Assembly: GCF_001874645.1 (NCBI RefSeq)
Contig: NZ_CP017886.1
Coordinates: 3,100,001-3,164,000, forward strand
Reading direction: 5' to 3'
From: Pseudomonas frederiksbergensis
Lineage (GTDB): Bacteria > Pseudomonadota > Gammaproteobacteria > Pseudomonadales > Pseudomonadaceae
DNA: 64,000 nt
This document shows positions 38,274-49,671 of this stretch, piece after piece. Numbering within the stretch: position 1 is the stretch's first letter; each line of letters opens with the position of its first letter. The notes beneath the pieces were generated by a model. That model had not been told where the DNA came from. It saw only the letters and a list, made by a program, of their open reading frames with translations, and made no database searches. The translations under genes and the position numbers were made by a program.

Positions 38274-38363
38274 CAAAGATCGTCCGAACGCGGCCCGAAC
38301 CTGCGGCAGCTCCTACAGGGGAATGTGTCCGGTGTAGGAGCTGCCGCAGGCTGCGATCTTTAT
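38274..38363. repeat. Hybrid REPIN: extended left arm, standard right arm
   Basis: The left arm contains the 16-bp extended block (GATCGTCCGAACGCGGCCCG) while the right arm is the standard ...GCCGCAGGCTGCGATCTT. The two arms are therefore of different subtypes. Convergent position. Confidence 0.9.
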
Positions 38364-38377
38364 TATGCGTACAACCG

Positions 38378-38959
<582 letters not shown>

Positions 38960-39006
38960 TCATCAAGCGCGTTGAGCGCCAAAAGTCGGTTAAAAAGTGG
39001 TCAATT

Positions 39007-41016
<2,010 letters not shown>

Positions 41017-41281
41017 GACGGAAAAGGGAGTCGTTTGCGAAAAGGGCGGGCATTTTAACAGGATGCACAGATTCTGCCGCCTCTCTCCGACTTGTGACGT
41101 ACCACGCTATCTAAATTTGCCGGTTTTGTTACTTTCCCGCAGGATGCGTGCTGAATTGGCGACTAATGTTCGATTTAAAGCGGTATAACAGAGTTTTTGA
41201 TAATCAATATCATTGGCCGCTGCTTATCTGCGCGTCATAATGCCCGCCGCCAACATCTTTTGCAGAGTCTAGGGAGCTAGC

Positions 41282-42952
41282 TTGTCTACGCCTGTCGAAC
41301 CCTTGCGTTTGCTGCTACTGGCCGAAGAGCCAGCGTGGGCAGCGTTGTTACGCGAGTGTCTGGCTCCTATGGGGAGCTCGGCTGTGCTGATCAGTGCACC
41401 GACCTGGGAGTCGGTGAGCAGTCTATTTACTGACAACCGCAGTGCGGTCCTGTTGACCATTTCAGCGCTTCAACCGGAACCGGGCCGTTGCAGCCTGCCG
41501 ACGGTGCTGCTGCTCGAACATGAACCGTCCATCCCACCGGACGGTGTCAGTGACTGGCTGGTTCGCGATGCACTGGATGTGGATACATTGCGCCGCTGCC
41601 TGCGTCATGTGCGTGAGCGCGGTGTGCTGGAAAACACCTTGCAGCGCCTCGCCGAGCAAGATCCGCTGACCGGCATTGCCAACCGCCAGGGTTTTCAGAC
41701 CCTGCTGGCGGCGCGTTTGGCGGAAAACGACGGCCGTGGCCTGGCGCTGGGGCACCTCGATCTCGATAATTTCCGACACGCCAATGACGCCCTCGGCCAC
41801 CAGGCCGGTGACCGGCTGATCCTGCAAGTGGTCTCGCGGCTCAAAAGCCAGCTTGAGGCCGGCGATCAACTGGCGCGTCTGGGCAGCGACGAATTCGCCT
41901 TGCTCATCGACACCCGCCGTGCGCCGCAACGCGCCGAGTGGATGGCCGAGCGCATCACCGAAGTCATGGCCGAGCCCTACTGGGTCGACGGCGAAAGCCT
42001 GTTGATCGGTTGCAGCCTGGGCATCGCCCACGCGCGTGCACAGGCTGGCGCCGACCCGCTGATGTGGCACGCGCATATCGCCATGCAGCAGGCCAAAAGC
42101 ACCCAAGGCTGCACCTTTCATATCTTCAATGAACGCATCAACCGCAATGCGCGCAGCCTCGCCGATCTTGAAAGCGAACTGCGCCGGGCCTTGCGTCGCG
42201 ATGAGCTGGAATTGCATTACCAGCCGCGGCTGAACCTGGACGACGGGCAAATCGTTGGCCTCGAGGCGCTGGTGCGTTGGCGCCATGGCGAGCGCGGGCT
42301 GTTGCCGCCGAGCGAGTTCGTGCCGCTGGCCGAGCAGAGCGGTTTGATCGTGCCACTGGGGTACTGGGTGATTTCCCGCGCCTTGCGCGACATGCAGGCG
42401 TTACGCGAACGCGGTCTGCCGCCGTTGCACATGGCAGTGAACCTGTCGTTCCGGCAGTTCCAGGACAGTCAGTTGCTGTCGACGTTGAGCCGGTTGATCG
42501 CCGAGCGTGGCGTTGAAGCGCAGTGGCTGGAATTCGAACTGACGGAAACCGCCGTGATGCGCCGCAGCGATCTGGTCAAGCAGACCATGGACGCTTTGGG
42601 GCGTCTGGGTGTGCGTTTCTCTCTGGACGACTTCGGCACTGGTTTCTCGTCGTTCGTGCACCTCAACAGCCTGCCGATTGCCTTGCTGAAGATCGACAAA
42701 AGCTTTGTCGGTGGCATGGAGATGCGTGAGGAAAATCGCAAGCTGGTTCACGCGATGATCAACCTGGCCCACAACCTCAACCTGGAAGTGGTTGCCGAGG
42801 GCGTTGAAACCCCTGAACAGCTTGAGCTACTGCGCGGCTTTGGTTGTGATCAGGTGCAGGGTTACTTGATCAGCAAGCCGTTGCCGCTGGCCGAGCTGGT
42901 TGAATATCTGACCTTTGGCAGCAGCCAGCAGGCGATTGTTGAGGCCATTTAA
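41282..42952 (+). CDS. GGDEF/EAL protein, probable c-di-GMP phosphodiesterase
   Basis: The 556-residue product has an N-terminal receiver-like region without obvious phosphoacceptor (1-115), a GGDEF domain (120-280) whose active motif is degenerate (RLGSDEFALL), and an EAL domain (295-550) with EALVRW, ELTETAVM, DDFGTGFSS and EGVET intact. It probably degrades c-di-GMP. The position beside rep and a MATE gene matches PAO1 PA5295, reported as ProE (from memory). Translation uses a TTG at 41282 after AGGGAG. The TAA stop abuts the following REPIN. Confidence 0.88.
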   Translation: MSTPVEPLRLLLLAEEPAWAALLRECLAPMGSSAVLISAPTWESVSSLFTDNRSAVLLTISALQPEPGRCSLPTVLLLEHEPSIPPDGVSDWLVRDALDVDTLRRCLRHVRERGVLENTLQRLAEQDPLTGIANRQGFQTLLAARLAENDGRGLALGHLDLDNFRHANDALGHQAGDRLILQVVSRLKSQLEAGDQLARLGSDEFALLIDTRRAPQRAEWMAERITEVMAEPYWVDGESLLIGCSLGIAHARAQAGADPLMWHAHIAMQQAKSTQGCTFHIFNERINRNARSLADLESELRRALRRDELELHYQPRLNLDDGQIVGLEALVRWRHGERGLLPPSEFVPLAEQSGLIVPLGYWVISRALRDMQALRERGLPPLHMAVNLSFRQFQDSQLLSTLSRLIAERGVEAQWLEFELTETAVMRRSDLVKQTMDALGRLGVRFSLDDFGTGFSSFVHLNSLPIALLKIDKSFVGGMEMREENRKLVHAMINLAHNLNLEVVAEGVETPEQLELLRGFGCDQVQGYLISKPLPLAELVEYLTFGSSQQAIVEAI

Positions 42953-42997
42953 AAGATCGCAGCCTGCGTAGGAGCTGCCGCAGGCTGCGATCTCTTG
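42951..42997. repeat. Collapsed REPIN with no loop
   Basis: AAAAGATCGCAGCCTGCG abuts GTAGGAGCTGCCGCAGGCTG with no spacer, so the pair is a mini-palindrome with one arm truncated. It lies between convergent genes. Confidence 0.85.
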
Positions 42998-43000
42998 ATC

Positions 43001-44398
43001 TTATTCCGGCTGGGCGACCTGAAAATCCGGCTGTGACGACGGCTCACGCCGAATCATCCGCTTCATCTTCCATTCGAACGCCAGCGTCAGACTCACGGCC
43101 GAGCAGGCCAGCCCCAGCGCCAGGCCCCACCAGACGCCCGTCGGCCCCCAATGGAGGTGAAAAGCCATCCACCATGCAGCCGGTGCGCCGATCAGCCAAT
43201 AGCAAGCGAGGCCGACCAGGAAGGTAGTCCTGGCGTCCTTCAGGCCACGAATACAGCCCATGGCGATGGTTTGCGTGCCGTCGAAAAACTCGAACCACGC
43301 CGCCACCATCAACAGACTCACGGCCAACTGAATGACCTCGTGAAACGCCGGATCATTTTGGTCCAGGAACAGTCCCACCAGTTGATTCGGCAGCAGCCAG
43401 AAGACCATGGCAAACCCGAGCATCGCCGCGCCACCAAAGGCAATCCCGACCCGCCCGGCCAAGCGCGCATCGAGCAATTGTCCGGCGCCGTAATGCTGGC
43501 CGATGCGCATGGTGATCGCATACGACAGCCCCGCCGGAATCATGAACGCCACCGAGACAATTTGCAGGGCGATCTGATGCGCCGCCAACTGCGTGCTGCC
43601 CATGGTGCCCATACACAATGCCGCGAACGCAAACAGGCCGACCTCCACCGCGTAGGTGCCGCCAATGGGCAGGCCCAGACGCCATAGCTCGCGCAAGTAC
43701 TGGCGATTGGGCCGTGACAGGCCCTTGCGCAGTGGATAGGCGTCGTAAGCCGGATGCCGGCGGATATGCCAGGCCAGGCCCAGCGCCATGCAGTTGGCGA
43801 CGATGGCGGTGACCAGACCGATCCCCATCAAACCCATTTTTGGCAGACCGAACATACCGGTGATCAACGCATAGTTGAGCAGGAAGTTGGCCACGGTCCC
43901 GGCGAGGCTGATCACCATCACCGGCGTCGTCCGGCCGATGGCGCTGGTAAAGCCGCGCAGGGCCATGAAACTCAGGTAGCCGGGCAGGGCGAACGGCAGA
44001 ATCAACAGGAATTGGCCGGCCGCGTGCACGTTGCTTTCAGTCTGGCCGAACAGCAGCAACACCGGTTTGAGGTTCCACAGCAGCAGGCCCGCCAGCAGCG
44101 CCATCAACCACGCCAGCCAAAGCCCGGCCTGAGTCAGCCGCGTGGCGCCTTCGATGTCACCGGCGCCTTGCCGGATCGCCACCAGCGTGCCGACCGCCGC
44201 GATCACGCCGAGGCAGAAAATCGATACGAACGAATAACTCGCCGCGCCCAGGCCGCCACCGGCCAAGGCCTCCGGGCTGAGCCTGGCCATCATCAAGGTG
44301 TCGGTGAGGATCATTAGCATGTGCGCCAACTGCGAGGCAATCAACGGCCCCGCCAGCCGCAGGATGGCCCAGAGTTCGGTACGTGCTGGATGCTGCAT
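43001..44398 (-). CDS. MATE family multidrug efflux transporter
   Basis: The 465-residue protein is hydrophobic with twelve predicted membrane segments in two similar halves. It exports cationic drugs or metabolites in exchange for sodium or protons, as in NorM. Conserved phrases include PLIASQLAHMLMILTDTLMM at the start and VEVGLFAFAALCMG in the second half. The ATG at 44398 (MQHPARTEL) is preferred; another lies three codons upstream. It is divergent from a LysR gene. Confidence 0.9.
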   Translation of the reverse strand: MQHPARTELWAILRLAGPLIASQLAHMLMILTDTLMMARLSPEALAGGGLGAASYSFVSIFCLGVIAAVGTLVAIRQGAGDIEGATRLTQAGLWLAWLMALLAGLLLWNLKPVLLLFGQTESNVHAAGQFLLILPFALPGYLSFMALRGFTSAIGRTTPVMVISLAGTVANFLLNYALITGMFGLPKMGLMGIGLVTAIVANCMALGLAWHIRRHPAYDAYPLRKGLSRPNRQYLRELWRLGLPIGGTYAVEVGLFAFAALCMGTMGSTQLAAHQIALQIVSVAFMIPAGLSYAITMRIGQHYGAGQLLDARLAGRVGIAFGGAAMLGFAMVFWLLPNQLVGLFLDQNDPAFHEVIQLAVSLLMVAAWFEFFDGTQTIAMGCIRGLKDARTTFLVGLACYWLIGAPAAWWMAFHLHWGPTGVWWGLALGLACSAVSLTLAFEWKMKRMIRREPSSQPDFQVAQPE

Positions 44399-44556
44399 GA
44401 TCATCACGCTCGTTTAGTCAGACAAATCGGGAGGGGTTGATTCTCGGCGCTCGCAAGCGTTTGCACAAAGGGATAAAAACGATTGCTCGCATGATTAAAA
44501 CTCATGCTGGAGAGTTTCTGATAGGGTTTCAGGGTCGCGCTAGAGGAGCGTTCCTG

Positions 44557-45477
44557 ATGTCTCGTCGTCTTCCACCGCTGTATGCCCTTCGCGCTTTCGA
44601 AGCCGCGGCGCGGCACAGTTCGTTTACCCGTGCGGCTGAAGAGCTGTCGATTACCCAAAGCGCGGTCAGCCGCCATGTGCGTACGCTGGAGGAGCATTTT
44701 GCCTGTCGGCTGTTTCAGCGCAGCGGGCGCAATCTGCAACTGACCGAGGCCGCGCGTTTGCTGTTGCCCGGCGTGCGTGAAGGCTTTGGTGCGCTGGAGC
44801 GGGCCTGCAATACCTTGCGCGCCGAAGATGACGTCTTGCGCATGAAAGCCCCTTCGACCCTGACCATGCGCTGGCTGCTGGCGCGACTCAGTCGCTTCCG
44901 GCATTTGCAGCCGGGCAACGAGGTGCAACTGACCAGCGCCTGGATGGACGTCGACTCGGTGGACTTCAATCACGAACCTTTCGATTGTGCGGTGCTGCTG
45001 AGCAACGGGCATTTTCCACCGGATTGGGAAGCCAGTTTTCTGTTCCCGGAACTGTTGATCCCGGTCGGTGCGCCGAATCTGCTGAATGATCAACCGTGGG
45101 ATGTCGAGCGGCTGGCCAGCACCGAGCTGCTTCACCCGACTCCCGATCGTCGTGACTGGCGCAGTTGGCTAGAACGTATGGGCCTGTCCGAGCAAGTGTC
45201 GCTCAAGGGCGGGCAGGTGTTCGACACGCTGGAGCTGGGGATGATCGCTGCCGCCCGTGGTTACGGGGTGTCAATGGGCGACTTGCTGATGGTGGCCGAG
45301 GATGTGGCTCAGGGACGTCTGAGTTTGCCGTGGCCGACCGCCGTCGCCAGCGGCCTGAATTATTACCTGGTCTGGCCGAAAACCCGCCCCGGCGGTGAAC
45401 GTTTGCGCCGCCTCAGTGACTTCCTTCAAGGCGAAGTTCAGGCCATGGAGTTGCCGGATGTCGAGCGCCTCGACTGA
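44557..45477 (+). CDS. LysR family regulator (GcvA-like)
   Basis: The 306-residue protein begins MSRRLPPLYALRAFEAAARH and has an N-terminal helix-turn-helix (FTRAAEELSITQSAVSRHVR) with an effector domain of the GcvA/AmpR group, shown by LPPLYALRAFEAAARHSSFT. Ligand and targets are unknown; the divergent MATE gene is a possible target. AGAGGAG precedes the ATG at 44557, and the 40-codon upstream extension is not coding. Confidence 0.9.
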   Translation: MSRRLPPLYALRAFEAAARHSSFTRAAEELSITQSAVSRHVRTLEEHFACRLFQRSGRNLQLTEAARLLLPGVREGFGALERACNTLRAEDDVLRMKAPSTLTMRWLLARLSRFRHLQPGNEVQLTSAWMDVDSVDFNHEPFDCAVLLSNGHFPPDWEASFLFPELLIPVGAPNLLNDQPWDVERLASTELLHPTPDRRDWRSWLERMGLSEQVSLKGGQVFDTLELGMIAAARGYGVSMGDLLMVAEDVAQGRLSLPWPTAVASGLNYYLVWPKTRPGGERLRRLSDFLQGEVQAMELPDVERLD

Positions 45478-45627
45478 ACCGATGTAACCGCCAAATGGCG
45501 GCCTTGTCCGCTGCTGATCGAGTGGGCGCGGCCAAGTGATGTTTTGTGGTAGTTATGCCGTTTTTAAGCTTGCTGAATCGTTTCATCAGCGCTATAAAAA
45601 AGCACAACTCCAAGAAAGGCTTTTCTC

Positions 45628-46842
45628 ATGACCCCGCTCAAACTGCTCGTCACGCTCGGTGCTATGACCGCTGCCTCCCATGTCATGGCCTGGGATTACG
45701 TGCTGCTCGACACCGACAAGGCTGCCCAGAATCAGCAAATCACCAGCCAACAGCTCGGTGTGAAAACCGACAAGCCCTTTTCCGTGACCCTGCGCACTTT
45801 GCACGGTGGTCGGCAGGAGGGCGTCAGCATCGTCGACATTGATAACGGCACGTTGAAACTCTCGGTGGTGCCGACCCGTGGGATGAACGTCCTGCAGGCA
45901 TCGGTAGGTAATGTGCGCATGGGGTGGGATTCTCCGGTCAAGGACGTGGTCAATCCGTCCTTCATCGAACTCAACGGCCGTGGCGGACTGGGCTGGCTCG
46001 AAGGCTTCAATGAACTGGTCGCCCGCTGCGGCTACGAATGGGTCGGTCACCCCGGCATGGACAACGGCGAACTGCTGACCCTGCATGGCCGCGCCGCAAA
46101 CATTCCGGCCAGTAAAGTCACTCTGCACATCGATGAAAAACCGCCCTATGCCATCAGCCTGCGCGGTGAGTTGAAAGAGCAGGCGTTCAAGAAAGTCGAC
46201 TTCTCGGTGATCACCGAACTGGTCACCGAACCTGGCAGCGTGCGCTTCGCCCTCAACGACACGCTGACCAACAATGGCGACTATCCAAAGGAATACCAGG
46301 CGCTCTACCACAGCAACTTCAGCACCCCGTTCCTGGAGCAGGGCGCCCGCTTCGCGGCGCCGGTGAAACAGGTGTCGCCGTTTAACGACAAGGCCAAGGG
46401 CGATTTGCCCGACTGGCAAACCTATCGCGCACCGACCAAGGACTACGACGAGACGGTATACAACGTTGTGCCATATGCCGATGCCAAGGGCGACACGCTG
46501 ACGGTGCTGCATAACAAGGCGGGCAGCCTCGGGGTATCGGTTGGTTTTAATACCCGGCAATTGCCGGTGTTCTCCCTGTGGAAAAATACCGATACCCAAG
46601 GGCAGGGCTACGTCACGGGGCTGGAGCCGGGGACGAGTTTTTCCTACAACCGCAGGTATCAGAGACCACTGAACCTGGTGCCGACGATAGCGGCCAAGGA
46701 GCAGAAGCAGTTCCAGATCAGCTACAGCCTGTTGGCGGATAAAACAGCTGTGGATAAAGCGTTGGCGCAGGTGAGTGAGATTCAGGGGGGGCGGGAGACT
46801 GAGGTGAGGCAAACACCGTTGGTGGATCTCACCAAGGAATAA
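45628..46842 (+). CDS. DUF4432 aldose-1-epimerase-like periplasmic protein
   Basis: The 404-residue product has a signal peptide (LKLLVTLGAMTAASHVMA) and an aldose-epimerase-type beta-sandwich: RGMNVLQASVGNVRMGWDSP, ELNGRGGLGWLEGFNELVARCG, TLHGRAANIPA and GLEPGTSFSYNRRY. It probably acts on a sugar in the periplasm, but the substrate is unknown. AAAGG precedes the ATG. It is flanked by a LysR gene on the same strand and by convergent comM. Confidence 0.85.
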   Translation: MTPLKLLVTLGAMTAASHVMAWDYVLLDTDKAAQNQQITSQQLGVKTDKPFSVTLRTLHGGRQEGVSIVDIDNGTLKLSVVPTRGMNVLQASVGNVRMGWDSPVKDVVNPSFIELNGRGGLGWLEGFNELVARCGYEWVGHPGMDNGELLTLHGRAANIPASKVTLHIDEKPPYAISLRGELKEQAFKKVDFSVITELVTEPGSVRFALNDTLTNNGDYPKEYQALYHSNFSTPFLEQGARFAAPVKQVSPFNDKAKGDLPDWQTYRAPTKDYDETVYNVVPYADAKGDTLTVLHNKAGSLGVSVGFNTRQLPVFSLWKNTDTQGQGYVTGLEPGTSFSYNRRYQRPLNLVPTIAAKEQKQFQISYSLLADKTAVDKALAQVSEIQGGRETEVRQTPLVDLTKE

Positions 46843-46848
46843 CCTCGA

Positions 46849-48342
46849 CTAGTTTGCGGTCGGTCGATACTGCAGCGCCTCGGCCAGGTGTTCGCGGGTG
46901 ATGCCATCGACCTGCTCAAGGTCCGCCAGGGTGCGCGCTACCTTGAGCAGTCGGTGCGCGGCCCTCAGCGACAAGGTCAATCGTTCGCACGCGGTTTCCA
47001 GCCAGGTTTCGTCGGTTGTGGATAACGTGCAGTGTCGGCGCAGGCCCGGCAAGTCGAGGAAGGCATTGGCGCACCCTTGGCGTTTGTGTTGCCGCTCCCT
47101 TGCGTCCGCGACCAGGGCTGCGGCGGTTAGGGTGTCATCGCCGGGTTTTGGCGCTGGATTCAACGCTGTGGCTTCGCGGGCAACCGTCAGGTGCAGATCA
47201 ATTCGGTCCAGCAGCGGCCCCGACAGTTTGTTGCGATAACGCTGGATCTGGTCTGGAGAACAACAGCAGCGTCCGCTGGGCTCGCCAAGATATCCACAGG
47301 GGCACGGGTTCATGGCGGCCACCAGTTGAAAGCGCGCGGGAAAACGTACGCGGTCACGGGCTCGGGATATAACGATACAACCCGACTCCAACGGTTCTCT
47401 CAGCACTTCCAGCACCTTGCGATCAAACTCCGGCAGCTCATCGAGGAACAGCACGCCATGGTGGGCGAGGGTGATTTCACCGGGCTGTGGTTTCGAGCCT
47501 CCGCCAACCAGTGCCGGGCCGGACGCCGAATGGTGCGGCTGGCGGAACGGTCGTTGAGGCCAATGGCTCAACGGCACACAACTGGTGACCGATTGAATCG
47601 CCGCGACTTCCAGCGCCTCGCTCTCGGCCAGTGGCGGCAGCAGCCCGGGTAAACGACTCGCCAGCAGCGTTTTCCCCGTCCCCGGCGGCCCGCTGAACAG
47701 CAGGTTATGAGCCCCGGCCGCGGCAATCAGCAATGCGCGCTTGGCCGCAAGTTGGCCCTGTACTTCATTCAAGTCTGGATAAGGTTTGCTGGCGTAGAGC
47801 AAACCATTGGAAACAAACGGCTCTACGGGCGTGTGGCCATTGAAGTGCGCGACCGCCTCCAGCAGATGATCCACTGCAATGACCTTTAATCCTGACGCCA
47901 GGCATGCTTCCTCGGCATTTGCCCGCGGCACCATTAGCGATCGTCCGGCCTTGCGTGCTGCGAGTGCCGCCGGCAATACACCACGAACCGCCCGCACCGC
48001 GCCTGACAGCGCCAACTCTCCCAGGCACTCCACGTCATCCAGCGTCAGCGTCGGTACCTGCACGCTGGCAGCCAGAATTCCAAGAGCAATCGCCAGATCG
48101 AATCGCCCACCGTCCTTCGGTAAATCGGCTGGGGCGAGATTCAAGGTGATACGCCGTGCCGGAAATTGCAGCCCGGAATTGATGATCGCACTGCGCACCC
48201 GGTCCTTGCTTTCTTTCACCGCTGCCTCCGGCAAACCCACCATCGTCAGCGACGGCAAGCCATTGGCCAGATGGACTTCTACGGTGACGGCGGGCGCTTC
48301 CACACCGACCTGGGCGCGACTGTGGACGATGGCCAGAGACAT
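46849..48342 (-). CDS. comM: YifB/ComM family Mg chelatase-like AAA+ ATPase
   Basis: ComM is a branch-migration helicase that extends recombination during natural transformation; in other bacteria the family role is unclear. The 497-residue protein has an N-terminal LonC-like domain (1-190), an AAA+ core with Walker A GPPGTGKTLLASR, DELPEFDRKVLEVLREP, and a small Cys cluster CPCGYLGEPSGRCCC. The start at 48342 has AAGGA six bases upstream. Confidence 0.93.
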   Translation of the reverse strand: MSLAIVHSRAQVGVEAPAVTVEVHLANGLPSLTMVGLPEAAVKESKDRVRSAIINSGLQFPARRITLNLAPADLPKDGGRFDLAIALGILAASVQVPTLTLDDVECLGELALSGAVRAVRGVLPAALAARKAGRSLMVPRANAEEACLASGLKVIAVDHLLEAVAHFNGHTPVEPFVSNGLLYASKPYPDLNEVQGQLAAKRALLIAAAGAHNLLFSGPPGTGKTLLASRLPGLLPPLAESEALEVAAIQSVTSCVPLSHWPQRPFRQPHHSASGPALVGGGSKPQPGEITLAHHGVLFLDELPEFDRKVLEVLREPLESGCIVISRARDRVRFPARFQLVAAMNPCPCGYLGEPSGRCCCSPDQIQRYRNKLSGPLLDRIDLHLTVAREATALNPAPKPGDDTLTAAALVADARERQHKRQGCANAFLDLPGLRRHCTLSTTDETWLETACERLTLSLRAAHRLLKVARTLADLEQVDGITREHLAEALQYRPTAN

Positions 48343-48478
48343 GATCATTCCTTGAGCTGTACGGGGCCGCTTCCTGCGGTTTTGAAAGGCTAGTCGCTGC
48401 GTTTGGCTTTAGCACGGCGACTGAGGAGTGAAACCTTCGCAGGATGTTGCGAATGTCGGCGTATAGCGTTCGAGAGCG

Positions 48479-48503
48479 AAAAAAACCGCCGTTTAGGCGG
48501 TTT
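48479..48503 (-). terminator. Hairpin downstream of ubiK
   Basis: AAACCGCC and GGCGGTTT form a stem with loop GTTTA, followed by T residues on the minus strand. Confidence 0.65.
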
Positions 48504-48596
48504 CTTTGGTGCCGGTGAGCTTAGAAATCGGGGCTGTGCGGTGCAATCGGAAATGCGGTGGTTTTTTTGTAGGAAAGGGCCGGGATGTTCGCAGCA

Positions 48597-48632
48597 AAGA
48601 TCAAAAGATCGTAGCCTGCGGCAGCTCCTACG
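48597..48632 (-). repeat. Single REP overlapping the ubiK stop codon
   Basis: GATCAAAAGATCGTAGCCTG...GCAGCTCCTAC is one REP arm without a partner. Its CTA at 48628-48630 is the TAG that ends ubiK on the minus strand. Confidence 0.85.
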
Positions 48633-48885
48633 CGGGTGGATTCAGTCTGGCTTCCAGCTCGGCGACTTTCGCTTCAAGACTCTCCAGCCGTGCCCGGGTG
48701 CGTGCCAGGACGACCATCTGGCTGTCGAATTCTTCCCGGCTCACCAGATCAAGCTTGCTGAAGCCGCTTTGTAGCAGGGCTTTGAACTGGCTTTCGATTT
48801 CGCTTTTTGGCAGTGGGGTTTCGCCACTGAACAGGCGAGAGGCGTGGCCGCTAAGGGCGTCGAGGAGGTCTTTGGGCGCGAGCAT
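48628..48885 (-). CDS. ubiK: Accessory factor UbiK
   Basis: UbiK (YqiC/BMFP family) helps the Ubi complex make ubiquinone. The 85-residue helical protein contains LSGHASRLFSGETPLPKSEIESQ and ends with the coiled coil VSREEFDSQMVVLARTR...LESLEAKVAELEARL. The last codons CCA CCC GCG TAG show that the stop is supplied by the REP that begins here. Downstream is a minus-strand terminator, then comM. Confidence 0.9.
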   Translation of the reverse strand: MLAPKDLLDALSGHASRLFSGETPLPKSEIESQFKALLQSGFSKLDLVSREEFDSQMVVLARTRARLESLEAKVAELEARLNPPA

Positions 48886-48986
48886 GGTGGAAGTCCTTAA
48901 AACTGATGGCGGCAGTGTATCACGCAGTGTCTATAGTCAATTGCGCAGAGGCGGATGCACGCTTTTCGCGCATGTTGCCGTGCATT

Positions 48987-49007
48987 TGCGCACTGTTGTT
49001 GTGCGTA
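48987..49007 (+). promoter_or_regulatory. Candidate NtrC binding site
   Basis: TGCGCAC and GTGCGTA are inverted half-sites 7 bp apart, about 110 bp upstream of the predicted glnK start point. Similar half-sites occur nearby (around 48956-48972). This is suggestive of enhancer sites for NtrC. Confidence 0.4.
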
Positions 49008-49079
49008 TTGGTGGTGGCGATTGGGCATTGGCGCCTGCGGCAGCGGTCAAGGGATTGAAATCAGTGGTTTTTCACGAGA

Positions 49080-49095
49080 TGGCAAGCTTTCTGCT
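49080..49095 (+). promoter_or_regulatory. Sigma-54 promoter of glnK-amtB
   Basis: TGGCAAGCTTTCTGCT has GG and GC exactly 10 bases apart and matches the -24/-12 consensus at most positions. The rest of the 415-bp gap shows no gene. Confidence 0.7.
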
Positions 49096-49134
49096 TAGTC
49101 CCTTGTGACCCATGCACTGATGCAGTCGCTGTGA

Positions 49135-49638
<504 letters not shown>

Positions 49639-49671
49639 GCCGCCAAACCTAACGCCCCAGGAGAAAACAAT

